From Regnicoccus_A sp014224355 (lineage in GTDB: Bacteria > Cyanobacteriota > Cyanobacteriia > PCC-6307 > Cyanobiaceae), in NCBI RefSeq assembly GCF_050920705.1, contig NZ_CP154799.1, positions 1,612,001 to 1,676,000 on the forward strand: a stretch of 64,000 nucleotides of DNA. The letters run 5' to 3'. Of this stretch, positions 53,726 to 62,200 are shown one piece after another. Under the pieces are notes generated by a model. The model was not told the DNA's origin and searched no databases. It saw only the letters and a program-made list of their open reading frames with translations. Each line of letters begins with the position of its first letter. Within the stretch, counting starts at the first letter, position 1. A program made the position numbers and the translations under genes.

Positions 53726-54753
53726 GCCACGCCCGCTGGCGTCGCCCCATTCCCGGCACTGGGTCCGACGAAGCCCTTGCCACTGAGCAGAGGCAGCAGG
53801 GTGGGGGCCAGGCCGATGCTCGACCAGCTGCCCACGCTGATGCCGAAGGTGAGGGCCACGGAGAACCAGAACAGACTGCTGCCGCCGAAGAAGAGGATCC
53901 CCAGCAGGGGCAGCAGCGTGGTGAGGGAGGTGTAGATCGAGCGGGTCAAGGTGGCATCCACGGCCACGTCCACCTGCTCACTGAAGGGAGCTCCCCCCAG
54001 GTTGGCCTTCTGCTCGCGGATCCGGTCGAAGACCACCACGGTGTCGTTCACCGAATACCCGGCCACGGTGATCAGGGCCACGGCGAAGAGGGAATCCACT
54101 TCGATTCCCCGCAGCAACCCGAGCCAGGCGAACAGCCCGGTGGTGATCAGCACGTCGTGGGCCAGGCAGAGAATCGCCAGAAAGGCGAACACCCTGTCGT
54201 AGCGGAGCGTGATGTAGAGGGCGATGGCCGCGAAGCTGACCAGCAGGGAAATGAGGCTGCTGCGCAGCAACTGCGCCCCCAGGGTGGGCCCGATCGTGTC
54301 AACTGAGGTGCCGCCGTCCTTGAAGGGCCCCAGGCTGGCGGCCAGCTGCTGGATCACGCTGGTTCCCTGCCCGGCGCTGAGGCTGGGCAGACGCAGCTCG
54401 ATCGAGCGACCCTGGTCGAGCACCTGCACCGGAGCGCCAGCGAGGCCTGGCGCTGCCTGACCGTTCTCAGCGGGAAGCTGGAGGGTTCCGAGACTGGCGC
54501 TCACCTCGGGCACGGTGATCGCCGAGCAGTCGGGCTCGCAGGCCCTCTCCATCTGGATTCGGGTGCCACCGGTGAAGTCGAGGCCGGGCTTGAGCGGCGC
54601 GCCGATGGCGGGGTTGAGCCAGCAGAGGGCCATGCCGATCAGGCTGATCAGGCAGGCCACGACCGAACCCCACCAGGCGATGCGCCGGTGGCGCGTGATG
54701 CGGAAGTACTGGATCGGTGCTGAGGCGCCCGATCCCGACGGGGAGGAAGTCAT
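53722..54753 (-). CDS. secF: Protein translocase subunit SecF
   Basis: Accessory membrane protein that, with SecD, uses the proton gradient to drive late protein export. The 343-residue protein has the N-terminal helix, KPGLDFTGGTRIQMER (about residues 54-69), and a periplasmic P4-like domain. The C-terminal helical bundle follows, with FAVALITVAGYSVNDTVVVF and DATLTRSIYTSLTTLLPLL. It follows secD by 6 bp. Confidence 0.96.
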   Translation of the reverse strand: MTSSPSGSGASAPIQYFRITRHRRIAWWGSVVACLISLIGMALCWLNPAIGAPLKPGLDFTGGTRIQMERACEPDCSAITVPEVSASLGTLQLPAENGQAAPGLAGAPVQVLDQGRSIELRLPSLSAGQGTSVIQQLAASLGPFKDGGTSVDTIGPTLGAQLLRSSLISLLVSFAAIALYITLRYDRVFAFLAILCLAHDVLITTGLFAWLGLLRGIEVDSLFAVALITVAGYSVNDTVVVFDRIREQKANLGGAPFSEQVDVAVDATLTRSIYTSLTTLLPLLGILFFGGSSLFWFSVALTFGISVGSWSSIGLAPTLLPLLSGKGFVGPSAGNGATPAGVA

Positions 54754-54759
54754 GGATGC

Positions 54760-56274
54760 TCAGGCGGCTGGCGAGGGCCGCTGGCGGCTGGGCAGGAAGT
54801 AGCTGGGGCGCCGCAGGGTGGGGTAACTCATCATCAGGCGCAGAAGCACGCGGGTGCAGGAGAGGGCGGTGAACAGGCTGAGCAGCAGACCGATGCCGAG
54901 GGTGACCGCAAATCCCTTGACCAGGCCGGTGCCCAGGGCGAAGAGGGCGATGCAGCTGATCAGGCCGGTGACATGGCCATCGAGGATTGAGGAGAAGGCC
55001 AGGGAGAAGCCGCCGTCGATCGAGCGGATCAGGGTGTTACCGGAGCGAAGTTCCTCCTTCACCCGCTCGAAGATGAGCACATTGGCGTCCACCGCCATGC
55101 CGATCGAGAGGATGAATCCGGCGATGCCCGGCAGGGTCAGGGTGACGGGAATCAGGGCGTAGCTGGCGAGGTTGAAGAGGGCATAGAGGCTGAGAGCCAC
55201 CACGGCCACGGCTCCGGGGAGCCGATAGACCACCACCATGAACACCGCCACCAGGGCCAGGCCTGCCAGGGCCGCCACCAGGCTGGTGCGGATGTTCTCA
55301 GCCCCCAGCAGGGGGCCGACGGTGCGCACCTCGAGGATCTTCACCGGAAGGGGCAGGGAGCCCCCCCGCAGTTGAACCTCCAGATCGCGGGCTTCCTCGG
55401 CTGTGAAGTTGCCGGTGATGCTGGCGGCCCCACCGGTGATGCCGGCCGCGGCGAACTCCTGGCTCACGGAGGCTTCGCTGATCGAGCGACCATCCAGGAC
55501 GATGCCCAGCAGCCTGTCGCTGCCCGCAATCGACTGGGTCAGGCGGGCAAAGGCCTCACCCCCCTGGCGGTTGAAGGTGAGCGTCACATCCCAGCCCGTG
55601 CCGGTCTGCTGCTGCTGGCGGCCAGCGGTGACCAGGTCCTTGCCGGTGAGGGCCGCCGGCTCGTAGAGGGACACCACCCGTTTGTTCACCTCCTCGAGCA
55701 GGGCTTCGATCTGCTCGGTTTCGCCGGCCCCTTGAGGCACGGAGACCCCGAGTTCTCGCAAGGCCCTGGCCAGATCTTCCTCCGGAAAGCTGGGCGTGGC
55801 GGCCGGCGGTTGTCCTGGCGGGGTGGTTGGAGACGGATCCGGTGTCGTGCGCCTGCGGCTGAGGTCGAGCACCGACTGGGCCTGGCGCTTCAGCCGCAGC
55901 AGCCCCTGCATCTCCTGCTCGGTGCCGGGCTTCTGGGCGCGGAATTCGAGCAGGGCCGTGGTGCCGAACACCTTGGCCGCCCTGGTGGGGTCCTGTTCGC
56001 CGGGCAGTTGCAGCACCAGCTGGTCGTCTCCGATGGTCTGGAGGGTGGATTCGGCCACTCCAAGGCCGTTCACACGGCGGTCGAGCACCTCCTTGACGGC
56101 CTCCAGCTGCTCCTTTCTCACTGTTTTGATCGCACCCGCGGGCATCACCTGCAGGGTGAGCTGGCTGCCGCCGCGAAGATCCAGCCCAAGCTGCAGGGGA
56201 AAACTGAACAGAACGGCCCCGGCGGCGATCGCCAGGGCCAGGATCAGGGCGAACAACCCCTGCTGGCGTGCCAT
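54760..56274 (-). CDS. secD: Protein translocase subunit SecD
   Basis: 504-residue partner of SecF. It has an N-terminal helix, GLDLRGGSQLTLQVMP (about residues 33-48), a periplasmic P1 domain interrupted by a Pro/Thr-rich linker (about 160-180), and QLRGGSLPLPVKI. The helical bundle follows, with PGIAGFILSIGMAVDANVLI and GGFSLAFSSILDGHVTGLIS. It lies one base after the pdhB stop, so pdhB-secD-secF are probably one transcript. Confidence 0.96.
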   Translation of the reverse strand: MARQQGLFALILALAIAAGAVLFSFPLQLGLDLRGGSQLTLQVMPAGAIKTVRKEQLEAVKEVLDRRVNGLGVAESTLQTIGDDQLVLQLPGEQDPTRAAKVFGTTALLEFRAQKPGTEQEMQGLLRLKRQAQSVLDLSRRRTTPDPSPTTPPGQPPAATPSFPEEDLARALRELGVSVPQGAGETEQIEALLEEVNKRVVSLYEPAALTGKDLVTAGRQQQQTGTGWDVTLTFNRQGGEAFARLTQSIAGSDRLLGIVLDGRSISEASVSQEFAAAGITGGAASITGNFTAEEARDLEVQLRGGSLPLPVKILEVRTVGPLLGAENIRTSLVAALAGLALVAVFMVVVYRLPGAVAVVALSLYALFNLASYALIPVTLTLPGIAGFILSIGMAVDANVLIFERVKEELRSGNTLIRSIDGGFSLAFSSILDGHVTGLISCIALFALGTGLVKGFAVTLGIGLLLSLFTALSCTRVLLRLMMSYPTLRRPSYFLPSRQRPSPAA

Positions 56275-56275
56275 C

Positions 56276-57259
56276 TCAGATCGTGCCTGCCTTGAGCTGC
56301 CGGGCCGCCTCGACGATCTGCCGGGGCTGGATGATGGTCAGATTCTCCAAGGCGCCGTTGTAAGGGGTGGGAATGTCCTGGCTGGAGAGGCGCACGGGCC
56401 GGGCGTCGAGATCGTCGAAGCAGTGCTCGGTGATCAGGGCCAGCAGTTCGGCGCCGATGCCGCCGGTCTTCATGCACTCCTCCACCACCAGCACCTTGTG
56501 GGTCTTGCGGATCGATCGGGTGATGGTCTCGAGGTCGAAGGGCTTGAGGCTGACCAGATCGATCAGTTCCACACTGACGCCATCGGCCTCGAGCTGCTCC
56601 ACCGCCTTGAGGCAGTGGTAGCGCATGCGTGAGTAGGTGAGGATCGTCACGTCCTTGCCCTCGCGCACCACCTCGGCCTGGTCGAGGGAGCAGATGTAAT
56701 CCCCTTCGGGGATGTCCTCGCTGAGGTTGTAGAGGAGCACATGCTCGAAGAAGAGCACGGGGTTGTTGTCGCGGATCGCGGCCTTCATCAGCCCCTTGGC
56801 ATTGGTGGGGGTGCTCACCGCCACGATCTTGATGCCGGGGACGGCGTGGAAGTAGGCCTCCAGGCGCTGGCTGTGCTCTGCGCCCAGCTGGCGCCCCACT
56901 CCACCGGGGCCGCGCACCACGGTGGGAATGGTGTAGTTGCCGCCGCTGGTGTAGCGCAGCATCCCCATGTTGTTGGAGATCTGGTTGAAGGCCAGCAGCA
57001 GGAAGCCCATGTTCATGCCCTCCACGATCGGGCGCAGGCCCGTCATCGCGGCCCCGACGGCCATGCCGGTGAAGCTGTTCTCGGCGATCGGGGTGTCCAG
57101 AACCCGCAGTTCGCCGTACTTCTCGTAGAGATCCTTGGTCACTTTGTAGGACCCGCCATACTGGCCGACGTCCTCCCCGATCACGCACACGTAGGGGTCT
57201 CGGGCCATCTCCTCGTCGATGGCGTCACGCAGGGCGTTGAAGAGAAGGGTCTCGGCCAC
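56276..57259 (-). CDS. pdhB: Pyruvate dehydrogenase E1 component, beta subunit
   Basis: Beta chain of the thiamine-diphosphate E1 of the pyruvate dehydrogenase complex; the alpha chain is elsewhere. The 327-residue protein starts MAETLLFNALRDAIDEEMAR and shows IGEDVGQYGGSYKVTKDLYE (about residues 27-46), PIAENSFTGMAVGAAMTGLR and VVEECMKTGGIGAELLALI. It closely matches plastid-type E1 beta. The leader (57260-57340) is 80 bp with nothing recognisable. Confidence 0.95.
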   Translation of the reverse strand: MAETLLFNALRDAIDEEMARDPYVCVIGEDVGQYGGSYKVTKDLYEKYGELRVLDTPIAENSFTGMAVGAAMTGLRPIVEGMNMGFLLLAFNQISNNMGMLRYTSGGNYTIPTVVRGPGGVGRQLGAEHSQRLEAYFHAVPGIKIVAVSTPTNAKGLMKAAIRDNNPVLFFEHVLLYNLSEDIPEGDYICSLDQAEVVREGKDVTILTYSRMRYHCLKAVEQLEADGVSVELIDLVSLKPFDLETITRSIRKTHKVLVVEECMKTGGIGAELLALITEHCFDDLDARPVRLSSQDIPTPYNGALENLTIIQPRQIVEAARQLKAGTI

Positions 57260-57340
57260 GAACGGTGTGCGAACCCGGCAGGTGCCGGTGGAGCGGCCAA
57301 CTTATCTCAGGCGACGGCTCGCGGGAGCTGACCGGTGGGC

Positions 57341-57436
57341 TCACCCACCGGCGGCGAACGTGGCCAGCAGCAGCACCGAGAGCAGCATGCCCGGGGAGAG
57401 CAGCAGGGCCAGCAGGCCGAGGTCGTGGGGAGTCAT
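57341..57436 (-). CDS. 31-residue hydrophobic peptide
   Basis: A very short frame starting MTPHDLGLLALLLSPGMLLS and ending ATFAAGG, with one membrane helix. It lies 24 bp after the DUF3082 gene and 81 bp before pdhB, all on the same strand, and its codons (CTG, CTC, GCC) match local use. No clear Shine-Dalgarno is visible. Small single-helix subunits are common in cyanobacterial photosynthetic complexes, but I cannot match it to a known one. Confidence 0.5.
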   Translation of the reverse strand: MTPHDLGLLALLLSPGMLLSVLLLATFAAGG

Positions 57437-57460
57437 GGCGGTAACGGGCTGGCCTGAAGA

Positions 57461-57775
57461 CTAGGAAGGCTCGCCCTGGTCCACCGGCAGCAAGCTGCGA
57501 ATGAAGACAAGGGTCAACCCCAGGGCGACGAAAGCGAAGGTGAAGGTGGCCAGAAAGCTCATGCCCACCACCAGGGTCTTCATGGCCGTGCCGATGCTCT
57601 GGGCGAAGGGCTTGCTGTAGTGGGGGGGATGCAGGCTGTACCAGGCCACCACCCGCTGGCTCAGGCCCAGGCAGACCCAGGCCAGCAGCCCGCTGGTGAG
57701 GGCGCCGGAGAGAAAACTGAGCGGACCCTTGCGGGGTGCGCCCGGCTGTGACTCGATGGGCTCCGGAGCGCTCAT
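57461..57775 (-). CDS. DUF3082 membrane protein
   Basis: 104 residues from the ATG at 57775 (MSAPEPIESQPGAPRKGPLS). Two membrane segments are evident, GALTSGLLAWVCLGLSQRVV (about 24-43) and VVGMSFLATFTFAFVALGLT (about 69-88), with HPPHYSKPFAQSIGTAMKTL between them, the typical DUF3082 pattern of cyanobacteria and plastids. Function unknown. The start overlaps the ispE stop by 4 bp. Confidence 0.85.
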   Translation of the reverse strand: MSAPEPIESQPGAPRKGPLSFLSGALTSGLLAWVCLGLSQRVVAWYSLHPPHYSKPFAQSIGTAMKTLVVGMSFLATFTFAFVALGLTLVFIRSLLPVDQGEPS

Positions 57776-58794
57776 GGGGCCTCGTCTGGTTGCAGAATCC
57801 TGACGCCCATGCTGCTGCAGCGGCAGCACCAGGCCTCGAAGCCCCCAGCGGCCAGGGCATCCCCGAGCTGACCACGGGCCGCTTCGGCCCGCTCCAGACC
57901 GGCGAAGAGGGCGAACAGGCTCGGCCCTGACCCACTCATGGCCACCGCCAGGGGATCCCTGGCCTGACGCAGCAGGCTCAGCCCCAGACGCACACTCTCC
58001 TGCTCCGGCTCCACCACCGCCTGCAGGTCGTTGCGCAGGGGCGGCAGGCCCCGCTCCCCCCGCAGGGCGGCCAGCAGCGCTCCGCCGCGCAGGCTCTGCC
58101 GACGCTGCTCGAAGTCGCTCTCGCAGGCGAGATAGAAATCCCCCCTGAGCTCACGGCAGCGGCCGTAGGCCCAGGGGGTGGAGACACTGGCGGCTGGATC
58201 CTTGATCAGCAGCACCGCCAGGTCTTCGGCCCCCTGGGCTCCCACCCCCTGGGGGCCAGCCTCGGGCAGCTTCACGGGCTCGAGGATTTCCCCCCGGCCG
58301 AAGCAGAGCTGGGTGCCGCCGGTCAGGGTGAAGGGAACATCCGAACCCAGCTCCCCCGCCAGCAGTCGCAGCTCGTCGGTGTCGAGCTTCAAACCCCAGA
58401 CCTGGCTGAGCCCCAACAGGGCAGCGGCCCCGTCGCTGGAGCCCCCGGCCAGGCCGGCGCCGATCGGGATGCGTTTCTCCAGCTCGATCGTGGCCCCCAG
58501 ATCAGGCCTGCCGGCGTGCTGCCTGAGGCACTCGGCGGCCCGCACCACCAGGTTGCCTCCATCGGTGGGGAGGCGGCTGTCCTGGCAGCGCAGCAGGATC
58601 GCGCCATCGCTTCGGGGCTCGATCGCCAGGCGATCGGCCAGATCGAGGCTCTGCATCACCATCGCCAGCTCATGGAAGCCATCGCCCCGCAGCCCGAGCA
58701 CCTCCAGATGCAGGTTGATCTTGGCCGGTGCCTCCACCAGCAGCGGAGCCGCGCTGATGTCCTGGAGCAAGGGGTCAACCATGGGACGGGTCAT
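57772..58794 (-). CDS. ispE: 4-diphosphocytidyl-2-C-methyl-D-erythritol kinase
   Basis: MEP-pathway kinase for isoprenoid synthesis. The GHMP-kinase motifs are PAKINLHLEVLG (about residues 24-35) and PIGAGLAGGSSDGAAALLGL (about 110-129), with MSGSGPSLFALFAG near the end. Start could be 58794 or, four codons later, 58782; the first overlaps the rsmA end by 20 bp. Length about 340 residues, slightly longer than usual. It is in the order rsmA-ispE-DUF3082. Confidence 0.94.
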   Translation of the reverse strand: MTRPMVDPLLQDISAAPLLVEAPAKINLHLEVLGLRGDGFHELAMVMQSLDLADRLAIEPRSDGAILLRCQDSRLPTDGGNLVVRAAECLRQHAGRPDLGATIELEKRIPIGAGLAGGSSDGAAALLGLSQVWGLKLDTDELRLLAGELGSDVPFTLTGGTQLCFGRGEILEPVKLPEAGPQGVGAQGAEDLAVLLIKDPAASVSTPWAYGRCRELRGDFYLACESDFEQRRQSLRGGALLAALRGERGLPPLRNDLQAVVEPEQESVRLGLSLLRQARDPLAVAMSGSGPSLFALFAGLERAEAARGQLGDALAAGGFEAWCCRCSSMGVRILQPDEAP

Positions 58795-59634
58795 CGGGGA
58801 AGGGGGAGAACGACATGGCTGGGTTCTCTGCGGTGGGACCCAGCTGCCGGGTCAGCTCCACCCACTGCTGCGGGGAGAGTTCCTGGGGCCTCTGCTGCAG
58901 GACAACCCCGGCGCGCCCGGCCCGCTCGGCCAGCTCCCCTTCGCTCCAGAGCCCGGCCAGGGTGTTGCGCAGCATCTTGCGCCGGGCGGCGAAGCAACGC
59001 CTGAGCAGGCCCTCCAGCCGCCCGGCCAGCTCGGGCTGAAGCCGCCCTGATGGCGGCAGCGGATCGAGCACGATCACCTCCGACATCACCCGGGGGGTGG
59101 CTGGAAGCAGCGCGGGGGAACGGTGCAGACCGAACGGCAGCTCGCCAGCAGTTGCAGGCGAACACTCAGGGCGCTGAAGGCGCTGCTGCCGGCCACCGCC
59201 CGGATCCGCTCACCCACCTCCTGCTGCACCAGCAGCACGAGCCGCCGGTAGGGAACGGCCATGGGGCGGTCGAGCCGACCCACCAGCCGCTCCAGCAGGG
59301 GCCCGGTGATGTTGTAGGGGATGTTGGCCACCACCTTGTCGGCCAGGGGCAGATCCAGGCGCAGCACATCCCCCTCCAGCAACTGGAACCTTCGATCGCC
59401 TGCGAAGCGCTGACGCAGGCCCGCCACCAGGTCGCGGTCGAGTTCGATGGCCTGCAGCTCCGCCAGCGGCGTGGCCAGCAGCCGCTCCGTGAGGGCTCCG
59501 CGGCCAGGACCCACCTCGAGCACGCTCTCCCCGGGCTGCAGGTCGGCCGCCGCCACGATCCGCTCGAGCACGGTGGCATCGGTGAGCCAGTGCTGACCGA
59601 AGCGCTTGCGGGTGCGGTGGCCCCCGAAGGACAT
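58775..59634 (-). CDS. rsmA: 16S rRNA dimethyladenosine transferase (frameshifted in this sequence)
   Basis: Also called KsgA; dimethylates two adenosines near the 3' end of 16S rRNA. From the ATG at 59634 the frame gives RKRFGQHWLTDATVLERI, SAM motif VLEVGPGRGALTERLL and the catalytic NIPYNITG, up to CFQPPP. The other frame resumes as RVMSEVIVLDPLPPSGRL, the continuation expected in this family. The break is in the G run 59092-59097, six where seven restore the frame. Repaired length is about 286 residues. ispE follows with a 20-bp overlap. Confidence 0.92.
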
Positions 59635-59764
59635 GGGCGTGGACGGGTGGAACACCCAGATTGCCCGGCCGGGTTGCCGATCCCTGGCTAGGTCTGGAGC
59701 ACAGACCTGCCTGGCCGCGATGCGCCCCGTCCAGATCCGCTCCTTCCTCCCCTCCAGGTCAGCC

Positions 59765-60055
59765 ATGGCCTGGTTGCTGCCCTGGGGCCGGGGCCTTGCA
59801 GCTGCGGTCCTGCTCTCCCTGGTCGGGCTGGCGCCGGCACGCTCCGGCAGCGTCAGCGCCGACTCCGTCTGGGACAAGGGCAATGCCCTGCAGAGGGCCC
59901 GGCAACTGGTGCCGCGGGGGGCCGTACCGGGGCGGCATCGCTGTCAGGAGATGACGGTGGGCATGGGCAACTACCGCTACCGCTGCACGGTGGAGTACAG
60001 CCAGCCCGAGCCGCTGCAACCGCTGCAACCGGATGATCCTCAGCCGTCCCCCTGA
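59765..60055 (+). CDS. Small secreted hypothetical protein
   Basis: 96 residues with a signal peptide (MAWLLPWGRGLAAAVLLSLV, cleavage perhaps near LAPARSGS). The mature part contains DKGNALQRARQLVPRGAVPG and two cysteines in HRCQEMTVGMGNYRYRCTVE, likely a disulfide. An ATG at 59720 would add 15 residues. It looks like a picocyanobacterial family without a name. Its 3' end overlaps the broken yraN by 16 bp. Confidence 0.7.
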   Translation: MAWLLPWGRGLAAAVLLSLVGLAPARSGSVSADSVWDKGNALQRARQLVPRGAVPGRHRCQEMTVGMGNYRYRCTVEYSQPEPLQPLQPDDPQPSP

Positions 60056-60321
60056 GCCGTTTCCAGTCCCTCCAGGCGCAGCCAGCGCACCGGACCCGCC
60101 GCTGGCGGCAGGGGCACCAGGGCGCAGACCACCTCCAGGGGCAGCTGGGCCTGGTGGGGGTGTTCGGCCAGCCAGCAGCTCAGGGCCCTGGCCAGACGTC
60201 GACGCTTGACGATTCCCAGGGCAGCCACGCCCCAGCCATCGGCGCCACAGCGCCGGCGGCCCTTCACCTCCACCACCAGCAGCCGGCCGGGTTTGGCCAC
60301 CACCAGGTCGAGACGTACCAT
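60040..60321 (-). pseudogene. yraN: 3' remnant of a YraN/UPF0102 family gene
   Basis: The 93-codon frame gives MVRLDLVVAKPGRLLVVEVK then RRRLARALSCWLAEHPHQAQ and VVCALVPLPPAAGPVRW, the endonuclease-like fold of UPF0102. The family normally has about 45 more N-terminal residues before the LDLV strand; these are missing. Immediately upstream lie a 22-bp gap and the start of a serine recombinase on the other strand. I infer that an element has inserted into yraN and displaced its 5' end. The fragment keeps the ExK motif region but lacks the leading helix. Confidence 0.75.
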
Positions 60322-60343
60322 AGCCCTAAAAACAACAACCGTG
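60316..60343. other. Inferred left attachment junction (attL) of an integrated element
   Basis: Conserved yraN sequence stops at about 60316-60321 and the recombinase ATG is at 60344. Large serine recombinases usually act at attP sites adjoining their own gene, so the crossover should be within or beside this 28-bp interval (gtaccatagccc and onward). The right junction is outside the window, so the core cannot be defined. Confidence 0.5.
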
Positions 60344-62200
60344 ATGACCGCTCGAGCCCGCCGCTGCTTCTCCTACGCACGGGTCAGCTCAGGCCATCAG
60401 GCCCAGCGGGGGGACGGCATCCAGCGTCAGGTGCAGCAGGCTGACGCCTGGGCCGCTGCCCGTGGGCTCACCCTTGATGACAGCCTCGCTCTGGTTGATC
60501 CAGGCCGCTCCGCGAGCAAGGGTCATCACCTCAAGGAAGGTGCTGCCCTGCATCGCTTCCTGGCCGCCGCCAAGGCTGGCGACCTGGGCGCATCGCCAGT
60601 CCTGTTGATCGAGGACTTCACCCGCCTCTCGCGTCTGGAGCCGCTCGACAGCCTTGATCAGATCGTCTCGCCCCTGGTCCGCGCTGGCGTCGAGATCGTC
60701 ACTCTGGAAGATGGCGCCAGCTACACCCTGGAGCGCCTCAACCGCGATCCGTCCTGTCTAGTGGTGCTGGTGGTGAAGTCTCAGGCCGCCGCCGACTACG
60801 CCCGCAAGCTGAGCGGTTACATCACCCAGCGCCGCGCCGCCAATCGGGCCGACATCCTCAACGGCAAGCCTGTCTGCATCGGCTGGGCGCCGTCCTGGAT
60901 CGAGTGGAATGAAAAGGGGCAGCGTTGGCAGTTCACCCCTTACGTCGCCACGGTCAGGCGGCTGGTGGAACTGAGCTGGGAGCACGGTCAGCAGGTGACC
61001 TGCCGGACGCTCAACACCGAAGGGCATCTCAGCCCGGCGGGACTACCATGGTCACAGCGCACTGTTGCTGCTGTCCTGCAAAGCGCCGCCATCCATGGCG
61101 CCAGGCGGGTGTCTGCCCCGGGCCACGCTGATGAGGTGAAAGCCTGGCGGGCTGAGTGCGCCCGCCTGACTGAGCAGAACAGGACCGGCGCGGACCTGCC
61201 ACCGAAGCCCAAGCGCACCTACTCCGAGGCGGCAGACACCTTCCCCGCCATCCTCACCGCCGAAGAACACGCTGCCCTGTTGGCAACGATGAAGGCACGT
61301 GTTGCCAGCCCGCAAGAAAAGGGTCGTCGTGATCGGGTGCACTTCATTGGCCAGGGCATCACCACTTGCACATGCGGCGGCCCGATTGGTGCTCGCAGTG
61401 TGAAACCCCGCAGACGTAGCGGGGTGAAGGGCGAACAGCGTTACGTCTACTTGATATGCCGCGCCAGGGAACGCGGGCAGACCGGCTGCAGTGTGCCGCC
61501 GATAAGGGTTGAACCGGTCCATGCCGCCCTGCTCACCCGCCTGCGGGGTGATGCACTGGCGCAACTGGTTGATGGCGGTGGTGATGGTCACCTGGCGGCG
61601 CTGCTGGCCCGCCAGGGGCAACTCACCTACGAGCTGGCGCAGGTGGAGAGCCGCGCCGCCAATGCCGCCGCTGCCCTGCGTGATCGGGCCATGGCTGGTG
61701 CTGCGGCGGTGGCGGTGTATGAGCAGGCCGTCGAGGAAGCAGCGGCTGCCGTGGTCGCCACCAAGGAGGCACTGGCGGGGGTGGCGGCAGAGATCCGCGC
61801 CATCCAGACCCAACCATCAGCAGGCGCCGCAGCCGAACAAGTCCAGGGAATGCTGCAGGACTTTGCTGCCGGTGATGACACACCAGAACAGCGACGAACG
61901 ATCAACACCCTGCTCAGGCGGCTGGGGGTGCAGATCCTGCTGGATGCCAAAGGACAGCGGATGGCCTTGGTGGTTGGTGATGGTGAACCTGACTGGCAGC
62001 CGCTGGTGCCTGGCATGGCGCTGCAGAACCTGCAACGCGGGCAGGCCGACACCGACTACGCCCGCCCGCAGGTCGAGAGCATGGAGCAGCTGCTGGCGAA
62101 GGTGGCGGAAGCCGTCGCCAGCGGTGGGTCGGCATGGGTGGAGCTGCCTGGTGGCGGGCGGGTTGAGATCGGGCCTGACGGGCAGGTGACGGCCCGCTGA
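60344..62200 (+). CDS. Large serine recombinase (integrase)
   Basis: 618 residues from the ATG at 60344; a GTG one codon earlier is possible. The resolvase domain has CFSYARVSSGHQ (catalytic Ser15 in RVS) and LIEDFTRLSRLEPLD. A recombinase domain (about 155-270) is followed by a zinc-ribbon with cysteines at about 342-344 and 371-379 (TTCTCGG and LICRARERGQTGC). A coiled coil rich in Ala and Glu spans about 405-490. This is the phiC31/TP901-type layout for site-specific integration. It ends one base before the opposing zinc-finger-like gene. Confidence 0.9.
   Translation: MTARARRCFSYARVSSGHQAQRGDGIQRQVQQADAWAAARGLTLDDSLALVDPGRSASKGHHLKEGAALHRFLAAAKAGDLGASPVLLIEDFTRLSRLEPLDSLDQIVSPLVRAGVEIVTLEDGASYTLERLNRDPSCLVVLVVKSQAAADYARKLSGYITQRRAANRADILNGKPVCIGWAPSWIEWNEKGQRWQFTPYVATVRRLVELSWEHGQQVTCRTLNTEGHLSPAGLPWSQRTVAAVLQSAAIHGARRVSAPGHADEVKAWRAECARLTEQNRTGADLPPKPKRTYSEAADTFPAILTAEEHAALLATMKARVASPQEKGRRDRVHFIGQGITTCTCGGPIGARSVKPRRRSGVKGEQRYVYLICRARERGQTGCSVPPIRVEPVHAALLTRLRGDALAQLVDGGGDGHLAALLARQGQLTYELAQVESRAANAAAALRDRAMAGAAAVAVYEQAVEEAAAAVVATKEALAGVAAEIRAIQTQPSAGAAAEQVQGMLQDFAAGDDTPEQRRTINTLLRRLGVQILLDAKGQRMALVVGDGEPDWQPLVPGMALQNLQRGQADTDYARPQVESMEQLLAKVAEAVASGGSAWVELPGGGRVEIGPDGQVTAR

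Noticed and set aside
2803..59634. Programmed frameshifting as the cause of the broken genes
   Set aside because: No shared slippery heptamer, stimulatory structure or functional reason links the seven genes. Homopolymer under-calling explains them more simply.
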